A stretch of 9,069 nt of DNA from an uncultured Oscillibacter sp. (GTDB taxonomy: Bacteria > Bacillota > Clostridia > Oscillospirales > Oscillospiraceae), in assembly GCA_905236835.1 (NCBI GenBank), contig CAJOQY010000153.1, forward strand, positions 1 to 9,069, given 5' to 3'. The first letter of the stretch is position 1. Every line of letters starts with the position of its first letter. Shown here in pieces: positions 1 to 6,046 of this stretch. Made by a program: the position numbers and the translations under genes. The notes under the pieces are model-generated. The model did not search any database, was not told the DNA's origin, and was given only the letters and a program-made list of their open reading frames with translations.

Positions 1-4
1 AGCG

Positions 5-286
5 ATGACGCTGGTCAATATCGGCTTTGGGAATCTGGTTTCGCTGGAGCGGGCGGTGGGGATTATCAGTCCGGACAGCGCGCCGGTGAAACGCGTGATA
101 CAGGAGAGCCGGGAGCGCGGAATGTTAATCGACGCGACATACGGGCGGAAAACGGCGTCCGTATGGATCATGGACAGCGGCCATGTGATATTATCCGCCA
201 TGCCGCCGGAACATTTCACGGACGCGGGAAACACGGCGTCTCCCGCGCCGGACGCGGGAGAAAAAACCGGAAGGGGCCGGGTATAA
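5..286 (+). CDS. remA: RemA-family matrix regulator (DUF370)
   Basis: RemA proteins are small DNA-binding regulators, known in Bacillus subtilis to activate biofilm matrix and osmoprotection genes. The family core is clear: NIGFGN at residues 5-10, SPDSAPVKR at 22-30, [14 protein letters not shown] at 36-49 and HVILSA at 60-65. The Arg-Lys pair at 48-49 lies where the family carries basic residues thought to contact DNA (inferred from memory of the family). The start is the first ATG in the window and fits the family N-terminus, but its ribosome binding site would lie outside the window, so a slightly earlier start cannot be excluded. After about residue 71 the protein carries some 20 extra residues rich in Ala, Pro, Gly and Asp that look disordered. 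The stop is followed by gmk after one base, so the two are surely co-transcribed. In most Firmicutes the upstream neighbour is a YicC-family gene, not visible here. Confidence 0.93.
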   Translation: MTLVNIGFGNLVSLERAVGIISPDSAPVKRVIQESRERGMLIDATYGRKTASVWIMDSGHVILSAMPPEHFTDAGNTASPAPDAGEKTGRGRV

Positions 287-287
287 T

Positions 288-908
288 ATGAAAGAGATCG
301 CAAAAGGGAAATTATTGATTATTTCCGGACCGTCTGGCGTCGGAAAAAGTACGATATTGAAAGAAATATTCGCGCGGCGGAAAAATTTATATTTTTCCGT
401 CTCGGCCACGACGCGTCCGCCCAGAGAGGGCGAAACGGACGGCGTGCATTATCATTTTTTGAGCGTGGAAAAATTTCAGGAATGGATCGCCGATCATAAT
501 TTTTTGGAATACGCGGAATATGTCGGGGATTTTTACGGGACGCCGAAAAAATACGCGTATGAGGCGATGGACGCGGGCCGGGACGTGATTTTAGATATAG
601 AGATTCAGGGCGCGGAACAGGTGAAAAAAAGCTGTCCGGAAGCGGTCAGCGTGTTTATCGCGCCGCCGGACTGGAACGAACTGAAACGCCGCTTGTCCGA
701 ACGCGGGACGGACAGTCCGGAGAAAATACAAAAGAGATTACTGCGGGCGAAAGTGGAATTTCAGTCCGCCGGGATGTATGATTATTTATTAATCAACGAT
801 GATTTAAAAGAATCGGTCAAGAAATTGGACGCGATTATTACGGCGGAACACTGCCGGACAAAAGAATTATTAAAATATGATTTAATAAGGGAGATGGATG
901 AATTATGA
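288..908 (+). CDS. gmk: Guanylate kinase
   Basis: Cytosolic enzyme that phosphorylates GMP to GDP with ATP, needed for the GTP, dGTP and (p)ppGpp pools. The P-loop GPSGVGKST is at residues 14-22. The GMP-binding segment SATTRPPREGE is at 39-49 with Tyr55, and GDFYGTP is at 81-87. The Walker B-like strand DVILDIEIQGA at 100-110 has Asp/Glu in the order D-I-E, where many relatives have E-I-D. The lid segment RLSERGTDS is at 136-144. The length of 206 residues is normal. The start has a GGAAGGGG Shine-Dalgarno at 269-276, inside the end of remA. The stop overlaps the rpoZ start in an ATGA arrangement, which suggests translational coupling. The remA-gmk-rpoZ order is typical of Firmicutes. Confidence 0.97.
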   Translation: MKEIAKGKLLIISGPSGVGKSTILKEIFARRKNLYFSVSATTRPPREGETDGVHYHFLSVEKFQEWIADHNFLEYAEYVGDFYGTPKKYAYEAMDAGRDVILDIEIQGAEQVKKSCPEAVSVFIAPPDWNELKRRLSERGTDSPEKIQKRLLRAKVEFQSAGMYDYLLINDDLKESVKKLDAIITAEHCRTKELLKYDLIREMDEL

Positions 909-1114
909 TGCTGTATCCGTCCATGAGCGAGTTAAGCGTTCATATTCCAAATCGCTATATGCTGGTGAATGTCGTGGCGCGGCGGGCGCGTCAGATCGCG
1001 TCGGCGTATGAAAACGCGCATATGGTTTTGGACGAGAAGCCGGTGACGCTGGCGATTGACGAAGTCAAACGGGGCGATCTGGATTCCGAAGCGGCGTTAA
1101 AATATGCCGGATGA
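905..1114 (+). CDS. rpoZ: RNA polymerase omega subunit
   Basis: Omega helps RNA polymerase assembly by clamping the beta-prime subunit. The protein is 69 residues, usual for Gram-positive omega. It shows the family segment NRYMLVNVVARRARQIA at residues 16-32 and the downstream KPVTLAIDEVKRGDL. Two adjacent ATG codons (905 and 908) are possible starts. The first overlaps the gmk stop by four bases and has AAGGGAG at 887-893, about 11 bases upstream. The position directly after gmk and before priA supports the call. The 3' end overlaps the proposed priA start by 11 bases. Confidence 0.93.
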   Translation: MMLYPSMSELSVHIPNRYMLVNVVARRARQIASAYENAHMVLDEKPVTLAIDEVKRGDLDSEAALKYAG

Positions 1115-3692
1115 GTATATTCCCGCGGACGCGGGAAAGGCGATAGAACCGGCGAACGCGGACGGCGCGCGAAAAACGGCGAAGGCGGAAAACGCGCGAA
1201 AGCCGGGGGACGCGGACGGCGCGGCGGAAATTGTGGGAATCGCGAAAACAGCCGTCAGCGCGGCGGTATATTCGATTGATAAGGCGTATGATTATTTAAT
1301 CCCGGAAGTCTGGAAAGATCAAATTCGGCCCGGAATGCGCGTCATGATTCCGTTTGGCCGCGGCAACCGCGCGTGCGAGGGCATGATACTCGCCGTTGGA
1401 ACCGGGAAAAAATATCAGGGTTTGAAAGCGGTTTCGGGCATTCTGGATCCGGAGCCGATACTGGACGGCGAAAATATAAAATTAGCGTTATGGATGGCGC
1501 GCCGGTATTTCTGCACGGTCTATGACGCGCTTCGGGTAATGCTTCCGGCGGGCCTGTGGTATCAGGCGCGCGAAATCTGGTGTCTGACGGAAAAGGCGGA
1601 GATTCCGGATGAAAATCAAGACGGCGGGATGGATAAAAGAGAACGGGAGATATTAAATTATATCCGGGAACGGAATCGCCGCCGCGCGGAATGGGAGAAA
1701 TTAAAAGTTTTATTCGGGGAGATCAGGCCGGTTCTGCGCGGACTGGAACAAAAAGGATATTTAAAGCGCGAGACGGAATCGCGCCGCAAAGGCGGGGACA
1801 GATTTCGTAAAATAATCGAACTGGCGCTCCCGGCGGAGGACGCTCTGGCGCTGGCGGACATGAAACGCCGCCGCTCCCCGGTCAGGCTGGAAGCGATCAG
1901 ATTTTTATACGCGTCCGGGGGGCGGGCGTCGTGGCAGGACGTGAAATATTACACCGGCGCGGACAGCGTCATATTGCGCAAAATGGAAAAAGAGGGCTTG
2001 ATCGCGATCACGGACGAGGAGGACAGGGTTGATCCGGATGACCGGGGCAGTCAAGAGGCGCCGGAGATTGTATTGAATTCCGAACAGCGGGCGGCGTATG
2101 ATTATATCTGTAATTTATTAAATCAAGATCAGGCGTCGGCGGTTTTACTGCGCGGCGTGACCGGAAGCGGAAAAACGCTGATATATTTAAAATTGGTTCA
2201 AAAAGTATTGGAATCCGGCGAAAACGCGATGATTTTAGTGCCGGAGATTATTTTAACCCCGCGCATGATCCGGGAATTCCGGGCGTATTTCGGCGCGGAC
2301 GTGGTATTATTGCACAGTTCTTTGAGAGTATCCGAGCGATACGCGCAATGGAAAAAAGTCCGGACGGGACAGGCGCGCGTGGTATTGGGTACGCGTTCGG
2401 CGATTTTCGCGCCGTTACGCAATCTGGGTCTGATCGTGCTGGACGAGGAGCAGGAGGACAGTTATCAGTCGGAACAGCCGCCGCGCTATCACGCCCGCGA
2501 AATCGCCAAATATTTATGCGCGCGGGAACGGGCGGTTCTGGTTCTTGGATCGGCTACGCCGTCGATTGAGACGGCATGGCAGGCGGAACAGGGGATTTTA
2601 AAAAAAATCGCGATTTATCAGAGATATAACGGGCGGGAGTTGCCAAAAGTAATTATATCGGATTTGAGAAAAGAACTTCGATCCGGAAATTCCGGGTTGA
2701 TCGGCGCGGATTTGAGACGGGAACTGGAAGAGAATATAAAACGCGGCGAGCAGAGTATTTTATTATTAAACCGCCGGGGCAGCAATAAAATGTTTTTATG
2801 CGGCGAGTGCGGATATACGCCGGAATGTCCGCGCTGCAGCGTGCCGTTGACGTATCACGAGGCCAACCGGCGCATGATGTGCCATTACTGCGGATATTCG
2901 CGCTGGGAAATCGAATCCTGCCCGGAATGCGGCGGCAAAATGAAGCGCGTGGGGACGGGTACGCAAAAAATAGAGGCGGAATTGCGGAATCTTTTCCCGG
3001 AAGCGGGCATATTGCGCATGGATTCCGACAGCGCGACGGGGCGGCATGAGGAATTATTAAAAAAATTCGAGACGGAAAAAATCGCGATTTTATTGGGGAC
3101 GCAGATGGTCGCCAAAGGTCTGGATTATGAAAACGTCACGCTGGCGGGCGTTTTACTGGCGGATCAGCTTTTATATCTGGATCATTATAAGGCGGCGGAG
3201 CGGACGTTTAATTTATTGACGCAGGTCACGGGCCGCGCCGGACGCGGCGGCAAAACGGGCCGCGCCGTGATTCAGACATACGCGCCGGAAAATGACGTGA
3301 TTCAAAGCGCGGCGGCGCAGGATTATGATCAATTCTATCAAAATGAAATCCGTATGCGGGAATTGAGACGCTATCCCCCGTTCGCGGATTTGTTCAGTTT
3401 TATGATTTCAGGACTGGAAGAGGAACGGGTACGGCGCGCGGCGGTCGGTATCCGGGATATTTTATTTCAGGAACGCAAAAAGCCGGGTTTGTTTTCGTTA
3501 CAGCCGGAAATTCTGGGTCCGGCCCCGGCGTTGATTTTAAAAATCAATCATCGCTTTCGATATAGAGTATTACTCATCGCGAAAAACGAAAAGCCCGCGC
3601 GGGATTTGTCAAGCTGGATTTTGAGAAATTTCGCGCGGGACAAAGCGAACAAAGGTCTGAATTTATCCGTCTTTTGCGACGGTCCGGAATAA
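1104..3692 (+). CDS. priA: Primosomal protein N', replication restart helicase
   Basis: PriA is a 3'-5' superfamily 2 helicase that recognises stalled forks and reloads the replisome. Visible parts in order: the N-terminal DNA-binding domain from about residue 46 (AVYSIDKAYDYLIPE), a winged-helix region near 176-310, Walker A GVTGSGKT at 351-358, the Walker B box DEEQ at 447-450, GSATPS at 482-487, eight zinc-binding cysteines (566, 569, 575, 578, 593, 596, 606, 609), and late helicase motifs GTQMVAKGLDY at 665-674 and QVTGRAGR at 707-714. The box is DEEQ where the best-known homologues have DEEH. At 862 residues it is longer than B. subtilis PriA (about 805). Roughly 45 residues at the N-terminus are a low-complexity Ala/Asp/Lys/Gly segment containing an internal repeat. 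The start at 1104 overlaps rpoZ and has no clear Shine-Dalgarno. An in-frame GTG at 1233 (residue 44) would give a conventional N-terminus, so the start is the least certain part. Confidence 0.95.
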   Translation: MPDEYIPADAGKAIEPANADGARKTAKAENARKPGDADGAAEIVGIAKTAVSAAVYSIDKAYDYLIPEVWKDQIRPGMRVMIPFGRGNRACEGMILAVGTGKKYQGLKAVSGILDPEPILDGENIKLALWMARRYFCTVYDALRVMLPAGLWYQAREIWCLTEKAEIPDENQDGGMDKREREILNYIRERNRRRAEWEKLKVLFGEIRPVLRGLEQKGYLKRETESRRKGGDRFRKIIELALPAEDALALADMKRRRSPVRLEAIRFLYASGGRASWQDVKYYTGADSVILRKMEKEGLIAITDEEDRVDPDDRGSQEAPEIVLNSEQRAAYDYICNLLNQDQASAVLLRGVTGSGKTLIYLKLVQKVLESGENAMILVPEIILTPRMIREFRAYFGADVVLLHSSLRVSERYAQWKKVRTGQARVVLGTRSAIFAPLRNLGLIVLDEEQEDSYQSEQPPRYHAREIAKYLCARERAVLVLGSATPSIETAWQAEQGILKKIAIYQRYNGRELPKVIISDLRKELRSGNSGLIGADLRRELEENIKRGEQSILLLNRRGSNKMFLCGECGYTPECPRCSVPLTYHEANRRMMCHYCGYSRWEIESCPECGGKMKRVGTGTQKIEAELRNLFPEAGILRMDSDSATGRHEELLKKFETEKIAILLGTQMVAKGLDYENVTLAGVLLADQLLYLDHYKAAERTFNLLTQVTGRAGRGGKTGRAVIQTYAPENDVIQSAAAQDYDQFYQNEIRMRELRRYPPFADLFSFMISGLEEERVRRAAVGIRDILFQERKKPGLFSLQPEILGPAPALILKINHRFRYRVLLIAKNEKPARDLSSWILRNFARDKANKGLNLSVFCDGPE

Positions 3693-3711
3693 AATAATAT
3701 AAAATATAAAT
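3688..3711. repeat. 24-base pure A/T spacer between priA and def
   Basis: From the last codon of priA the sequence is A and T only for 24 bases, then changes abruptly to mixed sequence ending in AAAGGAG. It resembles the longer A/T runs before fmt and yugP. It has no dyad long enough to be a terminator. Confidence 0.6.
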
Positions 3712-3751
3712 CCGGAACGGAAAAAATCAGAAAGGAGAAGTCATAAAATTT

Positions 3752-4255
3752 ATGGCGTTGCGAAAAATTGTGGTACAGGGCGACGAGTGCCTGACGAAAG
3801 TATGCCGCCCGGTGACGGCGTTCAACCGGCGTTTATATGATTTACTGGATGATATGAAAGATACTTTGAAAGACGCCGGGGGAGCGGGTCTGGCCGCGCC
3901 GCAGGTCGGGATTTTGCGCCGGGTCTGCGTCGTCATGGACGAACCGACGGGAGAATATTATGAATTAATCAATCCGGAAATTATCAAACAGGACGGAAAG
4001 CAGTCCGGGCTGGAAGGCTGTTTAAGCGTGCCGGGGAAGTGGGGGATTGTCGAGCGTCCATGGCGCGTGACTGCCCGGGCGCAGGATCGGAACGGCGAAT
4101 GGTTTGAACTGGAAGGCGAGGAATTATTGGCCCGGACGCTGTGTCATGAAATCGAACATCTTGACGGGCATTTGTACACGGAGCGTATCGATCATTTTTT
4201 GTCGGACGAGGAACTGGAAAAATATCTGGAACACGAAAACGAACGGATTGAATAA
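3752..4255 (+). CDS. def: Peptide deformylase
   Basis: Metalloenzyme that removes the formyl group from the N-terminal methionine of new proteins, working on the product of Fmt-dependent initiation encoded next door. The three family motifs are intact: GAGLAAPQ at residues 44-51, EGCLS at 88-92 with metal ligand Cys90, and HEIEH at 132-136 with ligands His132 and His136 and catalytic Glu133. The third motif has Glu at the position where HEIDH is more common, a conservative change. The length of 167 residues is normal. A strong Shine-Dalgarno AAAGGAG (3731-3737) precedes the ATG with slightly long spacing of about 14 bases. A 59-base spacer separates it from priA, and an A/T-only spacer separates it from fmt. 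Confidence 0.97.
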   Translation: MALRKIVVQGDECLTKVCRPVTAFNRRLYDLLDDMKDTLKDAGGAGLAAPQVGILRRVCVVMDEPTGEYYELINPEIIKQDGKQSGLEGCLSVPGKWGIVERPWRVTARAQDRNGEWFELEGEELLARTLCHEIEHLDGHLYTERIDHFLSDEELEKYLEHENERIE

Positions 4256-4308
4256 TATAATTAAAATATTAAATATTAAAATATAAATATAATATAATAA
4301 TATAAAAT
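4251..4308. repeat. 58-base pure A/T spacer between def and fmt
   Basis: An uninterrupted run of A and T starts in the last codon of def and ends just before a CGG and the fmt Shine-Dalgarno. It is made of irregular AAT, ATA and TAAA units. The boundary AAAATCGG resembles the boundary AAAATCAG of the yugP spacer. TATAAT-like strings occur in it (for example 4288-4293 and 4293-4298) but have no matching upstream box, so I do not call a promoter. Confidence 0.7.
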
Positions 4309-4313
4309 CGGAC

Positions 4314-4319
4314 GGGGGA
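4314..4319 (+). promoter_or_regulatory. Shine-Dalgarno deciding the TTG start of fmt
   Basis: GGGGGA lies six bases upstream of TTG at 4326. This supports TTG rather than the next ATG at 4341, which would remove the first five residues (MRILF) of the conserved N-terminal strand. Confidence 0.7.
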
Positions 4320-4325
4320 TTCTGT

Positions 4326-5270
4326 TTGAGGATTTTATTCATGGGGACGCCGGATTTCGCGGCGGTCTGTCTGAAAAGTTTAATCAAAGGCGAATATGAG
4401 ATTCTCGGCGTACTGGCGCAGCCGGACCGGCCCAAAAACCGGGGACATAAAATCGTTTATTCCCCGGTGAAATCTCTCGCGCTGGAAAATCATTTGAATA
4501 TCTATCAGCCGGACAGTTTAAAAGGCGATGAGATTTATGATCAAATGAAATCGCTCGCTCCGGATTTGATCGCGGTCGCGGCGTATGGAAAGATATTGCC
4601 GGAGAGAATATTAAATATCCCGAAATACGGGTCGATTAACGTCCACGCGTCGCTGTTGCCGAAATACCGGGGCGCGGCGCCGATTCAACGCGCGATTATG
4701 GCCGGGGAAACTGAAACCGGAATCAGAATTCAATATATGGCGAAAGAACTGGACGCCGGGGATATTATTTTAGAAAAAAAATTAGAAATCGGCATGAACG
4801 AAAACGCGGACGAACTGACAAAGCGTCTGGCGGCTCTGGGCGCGGAAGCGCTGCCGGAAGCGATAGAAATGATCGCGTCCGGGACGGCGTTCCGGACGCC
4901 GCAGGATCACGCGCGCGCGACCTACGCGCCGATGTTGTCCCGCGCCGATTCGCCGATTGACTGGACGCGTCCGGCGCGCGCGATTGCCTGTCAGGTACGC
5001 GGTTTGATTCCGTGGCCGTGCGCGGAAATGACGCTGCCTGTCGCCGGACCGGTGAAAATCTGGTCATGCGAGGCGGAAGAGCAAAAAATAAATCATCCGG
5101 ATATGACGCCCGGGAAAATATTATCAGCGGGCAAAAACGGATTGGAAGTCGCCTGTGGGGACGGCGGCGTTTTGCGCGTTATGGAAATACAAGCCAAAGG
5201 CGGAAAAAGAATGCCGTTCGCCGACTGGTATCGCGGACACCCGTTCGAGATATATAATATAATAATATAA
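4326..5270 (+). CDS. fmt: Methionyl-tRNA formyltransferase
   Basis: Transfers a formyl group from 10-formyltetrahydrofolate to Met-tRNAfMet for translation initiation; Def removes the group later. The N-terminal transferase domain shows MRILFMGTPDFA at residues 1-12, INVHASLLPKYRGAAPI at 104-120 with Asn105 and His107, and LDAGD at 142-146 with Asp143. These three residues form the family's catalytic set. The C-terminal domain is marked by ATYAPML at 198-204, IDWTRPARAI at 211-220 and the end segment KGGKRMPFADW. The length of 314 residues is normal. The start is TTG, supported by a GGGGGA Shine-Dalgarno and by the family N-terminus. The last residues, IYNIII, are encoded by the beginning of an A/T-only run, so the C-terminus seems to have grown into the spacer. 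Pairing with def is standard. Confidence 0.97.
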   Translation: MRILFMGTPDFAAVCLKSLIKGEYEILGVLAQPDRPKNRGHKIVYSPVKSLALENHLNIYQPDSLKGDEIYDQMKSLAPDLIAVAAYGKILPERILNIPKYGSINVHASLLPKYRGAAPIQRAIMAGETETGIRIQYMAKELDAGDIILEKKLEIGMNENADELTKRLAALGAEALPEAIEMIASGTAFRTPQDHARATYAPMLSRADSPIDWTRPARAIACQVRGLIPWPCAEMTLPVAGPVKIWSCEAEEQKINHPDMTPGKILSAGKNGLEVACGDGGVLRVMEIQAKGGKRMPFADWYRGHPFEIYNIII

Positions 5271-5308
5271 TATAAATAAATATAAATATTAAAATAAATA
5301 TTTAAAAT
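5250..5308. repeat. 59-base pure A/T spacer between fmt and yugP
   Basis: An A/T-only run covers the last seven codons and stop of fmt and nearly all of the intergenic gap, then gives way to CAGGGGGTG, the Shine-Dalgarno of the next gene. Its length (59) nearly equals that of the def-fmt run (58). It contains many short AAT, ATA and AAATA units but no exact long repeat. Confidence 0.7.
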
Positions 5309-5323
5309 CAGGGGGTGTGAAAT

Positions 5324-6046
5324 ATGCCGTATTATGCTTATGGAAACGCTTACTCCGGCGATATGATTTATTTTATATTATTAATCCCGGTGATGATTTT
5401 ATCATTATGGGCGCAGTTTCAGGTCAGCGGGAATTTCAGAAAATACAGTCAGGTCCGTTGTACGCGCGGACTGACGGGCGCGCGGGCGGCGGAAGCGGTA
5501 TTGCGGGCGCACGGCGTGTTTGATGTCGGCATTCGGCGCTGCGCCGGGAATCTGACGGATCATTATGATCCGCGTGATAATTGTATTTATTTATCCGATC
5601 CCGTATATGATATGGCGACGATCGCGGCGGTGGGGGTGGCCTGTCACGAGGCCGGACACGCGGTGCAGTACGCGGAGGATTATTTTCCCATCCGGGTTCG
5701 GAGCGCGGTCATTCCGGCGACGCAATTCGGGTCTAAATTCTCATTTATCGCGCTGTTTTTGGGTTTGATGTTCAACAGCCAGTCGTTGTTATTGGCGGGT
5801 ATTGTATTATTCAGCCTGACGACGTTTTTCCAGCTTGTGACGCTTCCGGTGGAGTTCAACGCGTCGGCGCGGGCGATCCGGACGATTGAGGGCGAGGGAT
5901 TATTAAACGGCGACGAAATCACGGGCGCGAAAAAAGTGCTTCGCGCGGCGGCTTTGACCTATGTGGCGGCCTTATTGATGTCGGCATTGCAGTTAATGCG
6001 TTATGTGTTGATTTTCATGAGCCGGAACGATCGGAGAAGAGATTGA
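5324..6046 (+). CDS. yugP: YugP-type membrane zinc metallopeptidase (Zn_peptidase_2)
   Basis: Predicted integral membrane zinc protease of the YugP family; the substrate is unknown. The motif HEAGH at residues 108-112 supplies two metal ligands and the catalytic Glu. A conserved segment LPVEFNAS at 174-181 probably supplies the third ligand, Glu177 (inference). Other family landmarks are NLTDHYDP at 76-83 and the run IAAVGVACHEAGHAVQ. Membrane segments are likely at about 14-31, 139-172 (one or two passes) and 207-233. The protein ends in a basic tail. The length of 240 residues is close to the usual size. The ATG has AGGGGGTG at 5310-5317, well spaced. The gene overlaps rsmB by four bases. 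A gene of this family between fmt and rsmB is a recurring arrangement in Clostridia, so it is not foreign here. Confidence 0.92.
   Translation: MPYYAYGNAYSGDMIYFILLIPVMILSLWAQFQVSGNFRKYSQVRCTRGLTGARAAEAVLRAHGVFDVGIRRCAGNLTDHYDPRDNCIYLSDPVYDMATIAAVGVACHEAGHAVQYAEDYFPIRVRSAVIPATQFGSKFSFIALFLGLMFNSQSLLLAGIVLFSLTTFFQLVTLPVEFNASARAIRTIEGEGLLNGDEITGAKKVLRAAALTYVAALLMSALQLMRYVLIFMSRNDRRRD
6033..6036 (+). promoter_or_regulatory. Shine-Dalgarno deciding the TTG start of rsmB
   Basis: GGAG at 6033-6036, inside the end of the metallopeptidase gene, sits six bases before TTG at 6043. The next in-frame ATG (6172, residue 44) has no such site, so translation most likely begins at TTG and includes the poly-Asn extension. 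Confidence 0.6.

Noticed and set aside
282..287. TATAAT between remA and gmk as a promoter -10.
   Set aside because: It is formed by the last codon and stop of remA and has no convincing -35 at the right distance; the genes are one base apart.
4288..4298. TATAAT strings in the def-fmt spacer as a promoter for fmt.
   Set aside because: In an A/T-only run such strings are expected by chance, and no TTGACA-like box is possible in it.
5317..5523. An alternative 68-codon frame starting at GTG 5317.
   Set aside because: It overlaps the metallopeptidase gene in another frame and lacks any family match; the ATG at 5324 has the proper spacing to the Shine-Dalgarno.
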